Assembly: GCF_000004195.4 (NCBI RefSeq)
Contig: NC_030678.2
Location: 150,964,047-151,028,046, forward strand
Source: Xenopus tropicalis
Taxonomy: Eukaryota > Chordata > Amphibia > Anura > Pipidae
DNA length: 64,000 nucleotides
Direction of reading: 5' to 3'
Position numbers and translations under genes: made by a program. The notes under the pieces were generated by a model. It saw nothing but the letters and a program-made list of their open reading frames with translations, did no database searches and was not told the DNA's origin. Below, one piece after another: positions 48,961 through 61,028 of this stretch (the first letter of the stretch is position 1; every line of letters starts with the position of its first letter).

Positions 48961-49307
48961 ACATTATGTGGCCAAAAGTATGTGGGCACCTGTCCAACAT
49001 TTCATTCCAAACCAAGGGTATTAATGTGAAGTTGGTCCTCTCTTTTCCCTTAAAATGGCCCCTACCATCTGCTCTGCTGGGAAGGCTTTCCATTAGATGT
49101 TGAGACATTATTGGAGGGATTTGACTCCACTTCTGTGTAAGATGTTGGCCACTGATGTTAATTCAATTCATCCCACAGGTGTTCAGTTGGTTTGGGTCAA
49201 GGCCCTGCGCAGACGAGTCAAGTTCCTCCACTCCCATCTTGGCAAACCTATGCTGTAAGGACCTTATCTTGTGTGTGGGGTAATTATCCTGCTGAAACAG
49301 GAAAGGT
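48961..49307. mobile_element. DNA transposon remnant (ATTATGTGGCCAAAAGTATGT...)
   Basis: The start TTATGTGGCCAAAAGTATGT, then GGGCACC, is a widespread DNA-transposon end in fish and frogs. The copy carries no usable frame and is cut at about 49308 by a foldback MITE. I do not assign a superfamily. Confidence 0.6.
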
Positions 49308-49515
49308 CCTTCCGAAGGGATGACATACGCTTGACTTTCCCGAAGTCGCCCAAAGTTTTCTTGCGAAGCAACTTCGGGAAAACGAAGCAACGGATATGCC
49401 ATCCCTCCGGCGATTTACATTCTTGCCGGTGGGATGGCATTGCTGGGAGATTAGTTGCCCCCGGCAATGAAGATATGTCGCGGGGTGACTAATCTCCCTG
49501 TGTGCCACTGCCTTA
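49308..49515. mobile_element. Foldback MITE, partial copy inserted in the transposon remnant
   Basis: Its right arm (GCCATCCCTCCGGCGATTTA, GGTGGGATGGCATTGC, GACTAATCTCCCTGTGTGCC) matches 27376-27685. The left arm is reduced. Confidence 0.8.
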
Positions 49516-50429
49516 GACACAAAGTTGAAATCATGGAATCATGTCAGTAGTGGCACCTATGTCGCCAGTGATTAGTGAGACTTAAAAAGCCAATTCCAAT
49601 AATTAGTAGGGATGTCCACTTATATTTGGGCACATAAAAGTAATTTATTACTGCCATTCATTAAAGTTACTTGTATCCAAACATTCTCCTTGTACTTCAG
49701 CAAAAGTTGAGTTGTGAGTCCAACTTGGTAGGCAGCCACACCAACTCAAAAACTACACTCTTAACACTGTGCTTAGTCAGCAAATACCCATCAGGCTATT
49801 GAAATGTCTTAAAAACAATTAAATCAGAGTTATTGCTTTAGCATTTGGTTACAATACCTAGCCGATGTGCTGTGATACAGTGTTAGTATGGCAGCAATGG
49901 AGTTACTTGAAGGAAATCAAGCAACTAGGAATGAGTTATGCTTGGCCATATGCCAAAAGTCCAAATAATTGCTCATGCTGACAGCTTCTTTCAGAAACAT
50001 CAGTGCTTTTGAGGCTATACCAATATTTTAATCTGTAAAACTTCACAATGATTTGAAAATTCCAGGAACGAATACAAGTCCCTGATCATTATCTTTACAT
50101 GTAATGTAGTTAGCGTTCTTAAAATGAGATTGGGGTACAAGAGCACAGCTATAGCAACAATAAAAGCCTCTTTGTAATTGGGATGGGTCTTGATACTAAA
50201 GAGATGTAAGACTCTGCACAGAAAGGAACACAGAATAATCTTCTTCCAGGTAGCGGCAAACGAGGCACATTCTGACACTCTGAGTGCTGCATTATGTGGC
50301 CCAAAAACATGGTGCCAAAGCACGTGATAGTTACCTTGAAATACATCAGTATGCAGTATATAAAGCTAAATCTGAATAATCAGTAGGGGTGAATACCCAG
50401 CACAGGTAGTGGTGCCAAGATGGACAGAT

Positions 50430-50746
50430 TAGGGTTGCCACCTTTTCCCCCCAAGTTTTACTGGCCTGCAGTCTAGGGAGGCCAGCGGTGACATAACAGA
50501 GGTGGGGTATGGGTGGATTGGGTGCAGTGCAGATTGGGGTGGGGGATGGGCAGATCGGGGGCAGAAGGAGAAGCTCTGTTTACAAAGAGCAGTTCTGAGT
50601 GCAAATAAGTGAAAAGGGAAAACTTTTAGAAAGAGGGGGATTACAAATTTACCAGCAACATTGCTTGTACTTTTGTAAAACCAGCACCGGCCCTAGGTGT
50701 AAATTTGCCAGCTAGGCCAGTGAATTACCGGCGGCAGGCAACCCTA
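50430..50746. mobile_element. hAT MITE (TAGGGTTGCCACC), 317 bp
   Basis: The ends TAGGGTTGCCACCTTTTCCC and GGCGGCAGGCAACCCTA are inverted. The flanks GGACAGAT and GCACAAAT agree at 6 of 8 positions, so the duplication is decayed. Confidence 0.78.
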
Positions 50747-52889
50747 GCACAAATGCACTATAGTGAAACTAACTTTTTAATGAGGGGAAATTAAAATGTT
50801 TCACAGAGCTGGGCCCAGTAGTATTGGCACCCAGGCAATTGCCTGCTCCTCTACTGTACCACTACCCTCAGAACTGTGCCCCCCTCCCCCAGTTCTGCCC
50901 TAAGAAAATTCCTCCCACCTTCCCCTAGTTCTGGCTCTGATGCTTTATTTCATTGAAGGAATAATGCTCACTTTGCCGGCTTATCGCAATCTTCTGCACA
51001 AACAACGGATGAGATATTTATTTAGGAACATGCAGTATTTGCTTTCACTTTGTGGTTCCAAATTTTGATGAATTACAATAAATGCAAAAATATTGGAGCA
51101 AATCACTCAAAATACAGATTACAGAAATCCACTAAAATAACATTTGAGCCCCATGTTGTCAATAATGGCATTAGCATTTATATACTAGTGAGTTACATGT
51201 GTAGGCACACCACACAAATGTAGTCAGTGTCAGACAGGGGCGTCTGGGGCCCACTGCGACCCCAAGGGTCCTCCTTGCCACCTCAAGGGTCCACTATCTC
51301 GACATATGCTTTCCCTACACCACGTAGTATAGCTCTTACATCGTTCTTCTTTAACTTACTCTGCAATGGGGCGAGAGGAGGTGGCCCTGTACTCAGGAGT
51401 ATCTGCAATGTCCTTGGTGAAGGGACCTAGGTCGGCGGTGACCACCAGGTTTTTTCCCAGTGTTTTCCCAGTGTTTCCACCGGCCCAGTCCAACCGTAAA
51501 TGGAGCACTAAAAGTGCCTCCTCCTCAGACCCTTTAAATGTCAAACAAAGCAATTAGTTTTTAGGTTATATTAGTTTCTCCTTAGATCTCAGCATTTTCC
51601 TTCTGGTTCCCTGAGACCCTTATTGCTACTTGCCCAACTTCTGCCAGCATCTGTTTGATTTCTGTCGTCTGACTCCGACCCAGCACCTTGCTTATTAACT
51701 CTCCGCTGTTCAGTCTTTACTGATATTGTATCTGGTTGTAGAGGGAACTTTATAACTATATTTGGTAAGATCCTCCTTTACTTTATAAAAATAGGGTAGC
51801 CTCATAGTTTGGGAATCACTGGTACAGCCCAATATTGGCTTTGTCTGAAATATCCTCTAGGTCAAGTCTGTGATTTTTGTTCCTCTTTTCCACTAACTTT
51901 TATAACATTGCCCCCTACTGGTCTGTGTCATTATTATCACATGTGCAAAACTTCAGTAGAGTTAGTTGTATCGCGTGACAAATAACCGGTGTCCATGTCT
52001 TACAAACAGATTGATTGGGTTCATTCAACGGCTCAACAAATATTAGTATATGCATAAAGTATTATAAATATCAAATTAACTGATAGCATCTGTCTCCCTT
52101 CAGCATCAGGTCTAATCCTGTATTTGAGCTGAGGTGAGAGTGAGTGATTAGCAGATAGCACCCAGCCTAGCCATGACTTATTACATACAATACTTTCTCA
52201 GCTAAGCTAAGAAAATATTCATTCATTTACATGAAAAAGTAAAATGAACGATGGAGGCAGATAGAATTATGTTCAGTGATTCCCCCCCCAATAAGATCAT
52301 TTTGGAAAAGCTGTGAAGAATGCATGGCATGTTAAACACCGAGCGATGGAGCTTCTCAGCCTCTTATGCTCCTCAAAGAATTTCTCGCAACCATCATTAT
52401 CTTTTACTGCTTTCAAAATATTTAGCATTTATTGCATTCTATGATGTTTATACATGCTTTGATTTCACTTAAAGGAGCAGTAAAACCTAGGAAAGACTCC
52501 TTGCACTTTCACAGAGTTGCGCTGAGCAACCTTATGAAGGAGCCGCTATGGCAGACACAAATGTCAGAATTGCAATGAATATTTGCTAGTAATATGTAGT
52601 AAGTGCATACATAAGTGGATGTGCGCTGATTTATTGTGCTGATCTTACATTAAAATGATCTTTAGAAAAAATGCCAGTTTGCTTGTGAAATTTACGACAG
52701 AGATTAAAGTAAGAACATTCAGCACATTTGGCATTCCATAGAGACAAGAGCAGATATACAGGACTCCATAAATGTGCTACTACTCTCATGGATGAGTGGG
52801 ACACCTCTGTTCCTAAACATCAAAGAGGAGAATAGCTACAGATTAACAACTAGAAGGATTTAATGGCTGCATTTACATGGTGCCTAGAT
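50747..52889. other. Intergenic, no gene seen
   Basis: Only short frames without recognisable features are present; a possible hAT left end lies at 51226. Confidence 0.5.
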
Positions 52890-53540
52890 ATTCCAGATAA
52901 GGGATACTTTCCATAATTTGGATCTCCGTAGCTTAAGTTTGCTAAGAATCAATTAAACACAAAATAAACCCAATAGGATTGTTTTGCCACCAATATGGAT
53001 TCATGCAGCTTTGTTACCATCGAGTACAAGCTACTGTTTTATTATTACAGAGAAAAGGGAATCATTTAACCATTAAATAAACCCAATAGGGCTGTTCTGC
53101 CCCCAATAAGGGGTAATTATATCTTAGTTGGGATCAAGTACAGGTACTGTTTTATTATTACAGAGAAAAGGGAATCATTTAACCATTAAATAAACCCAAT
53201 AGGGCTGTTCTGCCCCCAATAAGGGGTAATTATATCTTAGTTGGGATCAAGTACAGGTACTGTTTTATTATTACAGAGAAAAGGGAATCATTTTCAGTAT
53301 TGCGTAAAAGGGAGTCTCTGGAAACTTCTTAACCACAGAGCTCAAAATTATTAAATGACCATTCCCCATAGGCTCTATCTGAAGCAAGTAATTCTAATTT
53401 TAAAAAATGATTTTGTTCTTCTTTGTAATAATAAAACTTTACCTTTTTTAATATAATAAATGATATAATATATTATGGAAAAATCCTTTATCTGAAAAAC
53501 CCCATGTCCCAAGCATTCTGGATAATAGATCCTATACTTG
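52890..53540 (+). mobile_element. TA MITE with 113-bp units, copy B
   Basis: The left end is decayed (ATTCCAGATAAGGGATAC). Three 113-bp unit starts lie near 53033, 53146 and 53259. The right end reads ATTCTGGATAATAGATCC then TATACTTG, a mutated form of the family terminus. Confidence 0.85.
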
Positions 53541-53624
53541 TATAAACAAACAATTAGGCTGTTATCTAACACTGAAAGGTATTCTAGACCACTGATTTGT
53601 TTTTGTGGAAGGATCACATGACTC

Positions 53625-53765
53625 CAAGGACAGGGCCAGGACAGGAACAGGACCAGGATAGGACTAGGACAGGAACAAGAGCAAGGAACGGGAACGAGGG
53701 CAGGACAAAGAGCAAGAATAAGAGCCAGAGCAAGTAAAAGGGAGCTAGGGACATGCCACAGTGCT
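53625..53765. repeat. Purine-rich degenerate repeat (GGACAGGAACAGGACC type)
   Basis: Repeated GGACAGGAACAGGACCAGGA words drift into AGAGCAAGAATAAGAGCCAG. It is low-complexity, almost pyrimidine-free on the plus strand. Confidence 0.85.
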
Positions 53766-53933
53766 CAGAAGCAAGGTCAAAGCTCAGGCACATGATGTGA
53801 GGTGAGCTGGGCTTTTATAGGGCAGAGCCATCCCTGATTGGCTGGCCAACCTCACCAATAAGACTGCTGGGACAGAATGGGAAAACCGGAGAAATGGAAC
53901 ATGAAAGAGAGAGGAGCTTGACAGCTGCTCTCC

Positions 53934-53981
53934 TGGCCCACTGGTAAAGGAGACCAACTAGAAGGTCCCAGGTTCAAGACC
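53934..53981 (+). other. tRNA-like Pol III A and B boxes (tRNA-derived remnant?)
   Basis: TGGCCCACTGG (53934-53944) fits the A box TRGYNNANNNG, and GGTTCAAGACC (53971-53981) fits the B box at a tRNA-like distance. The arms do not pair well enough for a tRNA, so a tRNA-derived SINE fragment or chance is more likely. Confidence 0.3.
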
Positions 53982-55800
53982 CAGCAAAGCCTTACAGGAA
54001 CAAAAACAAAATCAACACGAAAACCTTGAATGTTTCATTCTCGAAAGAATTGTTGTGTGCTTACAAACAAACTCCCCCCTGAAAACCTCTTAAACCACAA
54101 ATAAAATAAAGATTGTTACAATTTCTTTTTTTATGTTTTTTTTTGCTCACAATTTTTTTGAGTTTTCGTGTAATTAGTATAATTAGCTTTTAGAACTTAA
54201 AACCACAATTCTTGAAAACGAAAACAAAAAACACAAATGTTCGTAAATAACCCTCCAAATGTAAGCAGACAGGCTCTTATAAACCAGGGAATCAGCAGGC
54301 CATGAGAGAAAATAAAGCAGAAATGTTCAATAAAAAGCGAATAAAACTGTCACTTCCTGAACATGGTGTATCTGTCAGATTTCTATGAGAATTAATTGTC
54401 GGACTTGTGACCAGGTCAATTATCTTTGAGAACCCTACTGGGCTAAAAAATATGATATTTTCCAAACTACTCCTACAGAGCCAGGTGTCACACTTGATGG
54501 ACAAGCTTTTCCAGGACTCCATTACTCCAAGAGTTTCATTCCATTATTCCATTACTCCTTTTCTTCTGTATTTTTCTAATCCTCTTCTTCGCCTGCACGT
54601 CATGGCCCCATGTATCTATTAAATTTAACAGTTCCCATAAGAGGTTCCTGGACTGAGCCTGGATGTATTCATGTACATTAATCATATCAGTCCAAGGTAA
54701 TGTCTATCTAAAGCACATGTATTAAGCTTATCTTTATAGCTGAAGTCCTAGGCCTCTGCACCTTATTAAGCTTAGTTGTCCTCCTCTGAACTCGATCACG
54801 ATGAAATAGTATATTCTTGTACACGGGTGCTGAAACCTAACCCTACACTGAAGGTGAGGTCTGGCCAGAGATATACTCAAATAACATCCTTATCTCTTGC
54901 CGCTGTTTATACAATTCAATACTCAATTAGTGTAAATATCAATGTACATTCCTCACTCCAGAAACCTTGTGTCACAGGTAAAGATAAAAGTTCATATATC
55001 AGTCTGAAGTCCCCTCTTCTGTCTTTAGACTTGACAGATTCAGTCTTATGAGGATAAAGAAAAGAGGAAAAAAAAGTGTGATAACGTTTTTTACAAATAA
55101 ATTTTAATGTGTATTCCCATTGATTAATTGGTATCACCAGTGAATAAACTAAGTAAAATACCCATGTTTTGTGTACACACAGTATCCTTCTCTGCTTGCT
55201 TATCTACTTACAGACCACTTAAGGTTCATGTGCATCCAATAAGTTACTTCTGTAGACCTGCGTTTTTCACTCCCTTTTCCCCTCACAGGTTAAGATGGAA
55301 ACCACTTTTACTTTTTACTAGGCAGACGACCAGCTTACAGATCCAACGCTCTTCCAATACCAGTTTTGCCACTTCCCGGCTTCTTCCTTCACTCTTTCTT
55401 CGCTCTTCCTTTGCCATTAATATCTTATCCTGCAAAGGGAAAGGGGAGTGAAAAATGCAGGTCTGCAGAAGTAATTGAATCTGTAAAGTCTAAAGACAAG
55501 AGGGCACTTCAGACTGATATATGAGCTGTTTATACAAGCCTGGCTTTTATTAGCATTTTATTTGGTGCCCAGCATTGAACTCTTCCTTATTCTACTGATA
55601 GAGTCTGCTTGGAAAACTTTCTTATTTTCACTGCCAAATTGTAAAAGTTAAAATGTATTGTGAGAGATGCAATGGAAAAGGTCATTATTTGGTGTATTTC
55701 CACCATTGTTTAAGGTGGAATACCAATGGCACCAGGTAAAATACCTGGTTTTACAGCAGGTAATGCTGTGTTGGAGTAAATCTCCCTTTAAGGTTTTGAT
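53982..55800. other. Intergenic, no gene seen
   Basis: A TTTTTT/GTTTTCG-rich segment lies at 54120-54240. Nothing at 54290-55450 is recognisable as a protein family. Confidence 0.45.
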
Positions 55801-56260
55801 TTGGCCAGCTGTAGGGAGCTGCCTGATTAGGCTGCAGGTGAGCAGCCAATAAAAGGGCTGTATGATTTACAGAGTGGGGAGAGTTGGAGTTGGAATTGAA
55901 CCTTGATGGTGTGAAGGTCACTCTCAGAGCAGGGCACAGGGCAGGAGGGCTGCCTGTGTCAGGAACTCCCAGAGGAGCTGAGGGTGCCACCTGCCACTGC
56001 AGGGAGCAGAGGGAGTTATGACCTGATGGATGAGTGCTGAAAGGAGTCAGCAAGGCTTAAAGGGAAGCCTGAGTATTCCAGAGTGTGGAACTAACCCTGG
56101 AAGGTGAGAACCCTGAAGAAGGGACAAATCACAACCCTGAACTGAATGTTTATGAACTGTCTTATGTTTCTGTTGGGAAGAATTGGCCCTAAATAAACCT
56201 GTGTATTGCCTGAAGACGAGGTGTCCCTGTCTCTATGCTCCAGATCCTCTGCATGCCTGC
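55801..56260 (+). mobile_element. Candidate solo LTR or other transcription-unit-like repeat
   Basis: A CCAATAAAAGG box (TATA-like, 55846-55856) lies about 340 bases before AATAAA (56192-56197), with a G+A-rich non-coding interval between. The spacing is that of an LTR's promoter and poly(A) signal. I could not identify TG...CA ends or a duplication, so boundaries and class are uncertain. Confidence 0.35.
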
Positions 56261-56932
56261 CTACCATTGCTAATTCCCCCAAAATTGCATGTACAGGCAG
56301 TCAGCATGTCACAGTATCTACATTCTCAGTTACATTGCTTTTTTCCTCATCAAATAATCTGTATGACATATTACTTTATGCTTCTGCTTAATTGCCCCCT
56401 GTTAATGCCAGATTCTGCTAGAGGCAGAGCATTTCTTATTATTTCAGACTGGGAAGGGCAGGCTGTATTGACCATCACAGTTCTCTTTGGGTGGTTTAAA
56501 TTGCTGATTCTGCCTGTTGCCATCTTTATCACCTTAATATCCTTAGAAAACCCTTCTGTACTCTCAATTTGGTAAGCTTGCCCAACATAGGCTATTTACC
56601 TATTTGGCTACGTGAGTGGTGGAACAAATAGGGCTGATCCCATTGTTTGGTACCAGAGCTGCACATCACATTATATTAGGTCTCTGCCTCCTGCAGTCCA
56701 GTTGGGACTCATAAGGTGGGCATACACAGGCCAATAAAAGCTTCCGGCTGTCTGAGGTGGCAGCTTATCAGCCCGTGTATGGGGCCATCAGAGGGGCAGG
56801 TTTAAAAATCTGGTCGAGGCATCCCATCTATATGATCTGATATTGTCCACCTCAAGGAGGGCATGTCAGGAAAAGATCTTCATGTGTATGACAAGCTATA
56901 CTGTGCTTATCCATTGGGATTTTCCACATACA
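56261..56932. other. Intergenic; MITE-like segment 56713-56850
   Basis: AAGGTGGGCATACACAGGCC ... CAGCCCGTGTATGGGG is an imperfect palindrome of the GGCCATACAC class. The rest is unassigned. Confidence 0.45.
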
Positions 56933-57248
56933 GGTTACATAGTTCCACAGTTAAGTTGGGTTGAAAAAAGACCAAAGTCCATCAATTCTTCCAAATTAAC
57001 CCAGCACACAAACCTTCACCGACCTATCTATACAAACATAAACCATACATACCAACATCAAAAATAATTGTAGATATTAGTATCACTATAGCCTTGGATA
57101 CTATGCTTGTTCAAGAACTCATCCAGGCTCCTCTTATAGGCATTAACAGAGTCTGCCATTACCACATCACTAGGAAGGGCATTCCCCAACCTCACTGCCC
57201 TCACCGTGAGGAACCCCCTACACTTCGAACGAAAGCTCTGTTCTGGAA
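56933..57248 (-). pseudogene. CR1 3' fragment with the ORF2 C-terminus
   Basis: In complement it encodes FLTVRAVRLGNALPSDVVMA and LDEFLNKHSIQGYSDTNIYN, the end of CR1 ORF2, followed by the same 3' UTR as the copy at 32402. The tail is decayed. It is 5'-truncated and cannot be functional. Confidence 0.93.
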
Positions 57249-57254
57249 TATACA

Positions 57255-57657
57255 TATCAGTAAATATTGCCCTTTTACATCTTTTCCCTTGAGCCGCCAT
57301 TTAGTGATTGGCTGTGTGCTCCCTCAGAGATCAGCTGACAGGAAATAATGCAGCTCTGACTGTAACAGGAAGTAGTGTGGGAGTAAAAGGCAGAACTCTG
57401 TCCATTCATTGGCTGATGGGACCTAACATGTATGTGTGCCTTGGCTTGTTTGTGTGCACAGTGAATCGTATGATCCCAGGAGGCGGCCCTTATTAAAATG
57501 GCAAGTTTCTATTTAGGATTACTCAATAGCACATACTACAAAAAAAGTATATTTTTATGAAAATGGTTTGTTTAGATGAAGCAGGGTTTTACATATGAGC
57601 TGGTTTATGCAATTTATTTTTATAGAGACCTACATTGTTTGGGGGTATAGTTTTCCT
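57255..57657 (+). mobile_element. TTAA MITE (TATACCCCC family), left end truncated
   Basis: It matches 3472-3925 over CTTTTCCCTTGAGCC..., GAAATAATGCAGCTCTG and the right end TTTGGGGGTATAGTTTTCCT. TTAA follows (57658-57661). Confidence 0.82.
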
Positions 57658-57741
57658 TTAAGGACTGGAGCCCAGTGAGATCTATATAGAGGCAAATTAT
57701 GTTTTCATCCCTTGAGGTAATATCTGGCTGAGCCACTATCA

Positions 57742-57913
57742 CAGGGGTGGCCAGACGTTTTTAATCGGCCATCGACCAATGACTCCTCCCCCAAGACGCA
57801 GCGTACATACGCATTCACGGCGCACTTCCGCATCCTCTGGCCTCATCGCAGCTCCACCACAAATCCACAGGGGATCGACTGGTGGACCTCGATCGGCATC
57901 TTGGCCACCCCTG
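57742..57913. mobile_element. hAT MITE (CAGGGGTGGCCAGAC), 172 bp
   Basis: The ends CAGGGGTGGCCAGAC and CTTGGCCACCCCTG are inverted repeats. The flanking octamers are too diverged to count as a clear duplication. Confidence 0.8.
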
Positions 57914-58004
57914 CACTCAGATATCAGTTTGGCATGGTTCTAGAGGCAGCCAATTCTCCCTGGAACCACCAAAATTAGTGTTGTTTTGTAAGAATAAACT
58001 GGTA

Positions 58005-58669
58005 CAGGTATAGGACCTGTTATCCAGAATGCTCGGGACCAAGGGTATTCCGGATAAGGGGTCTTTCCGTAATTTGGATCTCCATACCTTAAGTCTACTA
58101 AAAAATTAAAAACACATTGATTCAACCCAATAGGATTGTTTTGCCGCCAATAAGGATTAATTATATATTAGTTGGGATCAAGTACAGGTACTGGTTTATT
58201 ATTACAGAGAAAAGGGAATCATTTAACCATTAAATAAACCCAATAGGGCTGTTCTGCCCCTAATAAGGGGTAATTATATCTTAGTTGGGATCAAGTACAA
58301 GGTACTGTTTTATTATTACAGAGAAAAGGGAATCATTTAACCATTAAATAAACCCAATAGGGCTGTTCTGCCCCAATAAGGGGTAATTATATCTTAGTTG
58401 GGATCAAGTACAGGTACTGTTTTATTATTACAGAGAAAAGGGAATCATTTAACCATTAAATAAACCCAATAGGGCTGTTCTGCCCCCAATAAGGGGTAAT
58501 TATATCTTAGTTGGGATCAAGTACAGGTAGTGTTTTATTATTACAGAGAAAAGGGAATCAGTTTTAAAATTCTGAATTATTTGATTAAAATGGAGTCTAT
58601 GGGAGATGGGCTTTCCATAATTCAGAGCTTTCTGGATAACGGGTTTCCAGATAAGGGGTCTGATACCTG
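58005..58669 (+). mobile_element. TA MITE with 113-bp units, copy C (665 bp)
   Basis: TA-flanked. The left end is CAGGTATAGGACCTGTTATC and the right end GGGGTCTGATACCTG. Four 113-bp unit starts lie near 58188, 58302, 58416 and 58529. Confidence 0.92.
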
Positions 58670-59509
58670 TATGCAGAATACTGTACTGAATGCCAGTGTT
58701 CCATTTTTTTCTTTTCAAATAGTTACCAAATTATTTGTTTAATGACTGGCTTAGTGGGGACATTCATTTTTTCATTTCCCCAAAGAAAACCTCAAAATCA
58801 GGAAAATAATATTTAATTAAAAGAATAAACTTTTCATAAAGTTACGTAGTAACTTTTCTCAACTCAGCTGAATAAAATACATACAAGACAGTATGTAGAC
58901 TCTGCCCTCTCTTGGTGAGAGCATGACACATAATAATATGGGGATTTATCAAAGGTTGTATTCACATTTTTACAGTGATTCGAAGTTTTATGTGCGAAAG
59001 CTGACAATCTTGTATTAGAGTTTCCGAAACTCGAATGTTCAAATTTATTAAGCCTGAAAAATTCAAATGTAAAGATTCAGCACCTAAAAATTGCAGCTGA
59101 GCTAGCAAAATGTATTGCTGATTTCAGATTGTTTTGAAAGTTGGTAGACTCATTGAAAACAATGAGTAGAATGCAATTTTGCTGTGTTTGTTTTTTTCCA
59201 CATTTTTGAGATTTGAGGTTTTTTTTTAAATAAATAAGCATATACTGTACTTGAGTTTTTTTAAATAGTTTTTTCTTTAAATAATAAAGAAAACAACTCA
59301 AAAATTTACATGGGACAAATAGGATGGACCAATAATACCAAATAAATCAGGCTGACAAAGTAAAGAGCTGGAAGTGAAAAAGGCTGCAGCTTGTTATGTG
59401 ACATTTAAATCATAGTGAATAACAAAAATTAATTTTCAGGCTTGTAATGCTTCAATCTCCCAGGAGCCTATCAAAATTTTTGTTACTTAGCATTAAGCAA
59501 AATACTTTT
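58670..59509. other. Intergenic, no gene seen
   Basis: AT-rich; nothing is identifiable. Confidence 0.5.
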
Positions 59510-60009
59510 TTGTTTTACTTTCCTCCAAAGCCAAATCTGAAATCTTCTGATCCAGATTTGGCCCCCTCCACTTCATTAGGGCTGCATTTTTTCCACCACT
59601 AAGTTTTGCTGACTATTTATTACTTGAACTGCTCCTAGGTTGTCACATAACAATAAAATTATTTTACAAGACAACTGGCTGCCCCATATTTCCAAGGTGA
59701 CAAGTACAGGAAAAATCTCCAGTAGAACCGTGTTTTTGTATAGCCAGCCTCATACTATCAACTGGGCCAAGTACCAACACACCAGTGACCACTGTAAAAA
59801 GCCCCAAAAACTACTGATGAAGCCACATCAATTAAGAGCTGCAGAGCTTCACTATCCAAAAATTGATCCTGAATACAGTTTCTACCATTGAATCCTTCCA
59901 AAAAATGGATCCCAAATCACTTCCGAGTTATCCTGATATGGCATTTTGGGTTTTTAATGCCTCAATTTGATCATTTTTTTCAAAAGGCAATTTAAGCTGC
60001 ATCTTAATA
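59510..60009 (-). pseudogene. DIRS RNase H remnant (continuation beyond the MITE)
   Basis: In complement, just past the MITE, KMQLKLPFEKNDQIEALK fits the DIRS segment after LGxEIDS. Further on DVASSVVFGAFYSGHWC and TWP fit the start of its RNase H domain, then LEIFPVLVTLEIWGSQL and CDNLG fit the conserved LELFP...LELWG...CDNxGV block. Several frame changes separate these blocks. The left limit is approximate. Confidence 0.8.
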
Positions 60010-60337
60010 CAGGTATAGGACTCATTATCCAGAATGCTCGGGACCAAGGGTATTCCGGATAAGGGATCTTTCCGTAATTTGGATCTCCATACCTTAAGCC
60101 TACTAAAAAATCAACAAAACATTAATTAAACCCCATAGGATTGTTTTGCATCCAATAAGGATTATTTATATCTTAGTTGGGATCAGTTACATGGTACTGT
60201 TTTATTACTACAGAGAAAAAGGAAATCAGTTTTAAAATTCTATATTATTTGATTAAAATGGAGTCTATGGGAGACGGGCTTTCCATAATTCTGAGCTTTC
60301 TGGATAATGGGTTTCCGGATAAGGGATCCGATACCTG
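60010..60337 (+). mobile_element. TA MITE copy D (328 bp, single internal unit), inserted in DIRS
   Basis: The ends CAGGTATAGGACTCATTATC and GGGATCCGATACCTG lie between TA dinucleotides. Only one copy of the internal unit is present. It lies between LGFEIDS and the continuation of the DIRS reading. Confidence 0.92.
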
Positions 60338-60937
60338 TACTGTCAATTTCAAACCCTAGAGTTTGTGAAGGGGAAATTGTCTTGACTTTTGATAATGCTA
60401 CAATAATAAAAGTAGCGTGAAACATGTATTGGATCTGTCTGGGCCGATAAATAAGAAATCATCCAAGTAGTGGATTAACAAATTGGAACTAGTCCATTCA
60501 ATAAAGGAAGCAAAAGCTTCAAAATAATGACACGATAAGTAGCAACCCATTGGCAAACATTTGTCAAAAACCAATTGCCCCATGAAATTAAAGCCTAATA
60601 AGTAATGGCAATCAGGATGAATTGACAGTAAACATAATTCTGATTTAATGTCAGATTTGGTAAACCAAGAACCTGGGCCACACTGTCTTAACAAATCAAT
60701 AGCTTTTTCAAAGGATGTGTAAGAAACTGAACACAATTCCAGATCTATCCCGTCATTAACTGAACACCCCTTAGGTTAGGACAAGTTATGAATAAACCTG
60801 GCTAATTTTTAGGTACTAAACCCAATGGGGAAATTCTCATAATATTAAATGGTGGCGATTGGAATGGACCTGCAATTCTGTCAAGTTTGATTTCTTTCTG
60901 AATTTTTTCTTGAACTAAATTTGGGTTCTCATAAACC
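60338..60937 (-). pseudogene. DIRS-type retrotransposon reverse transcriptase remnant
   Basis: In complement the first frame reads ENPNLVQEKIQKEIK then AGPFQSPPFNIMRISPLGLV, the conserved pre-RT block of DIRS elements. After a frameshift and an in-frame stop comes RFIHNLS*PKGCSVNDGIDL and then SYTSFEKAIDLL. The core shows KSDIKSELCLLSIHPD, CLPMGCYLSC and YLDDFLF, the DIRS/Gypsy-like form of the RT catalytic motif. Near the end a further frame change leads to LGFEIDS. DIRS elements use a tyrosine recombinase for integration; none is seen here. The sequence stops abruptly at the MITE at 60010-60337 and continues as the RNase H part beyond it. Frame breaks make it non-functional. Confidence 0.88.
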
Positions 60938-61028
60938 TATATATTTCTATATAGGTAATAGGTACCCTGATGTACTAAGTGAGGATGAACTGTTTATGTC
61001 TCATTGGATTTAGGTGTTATCTGATTTA

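Noticed and set aside
53934..53990. Functional tRNA gene
   Set aside because: A and B boxes fit, but the T-arm and acceptor do not pair.
54776..55051. 91-codon frame resembling a decayed LINE region
   Set aside because: I tried to match the minus strand to CR1/L2 C-terminal blocks and found no convincing motif.
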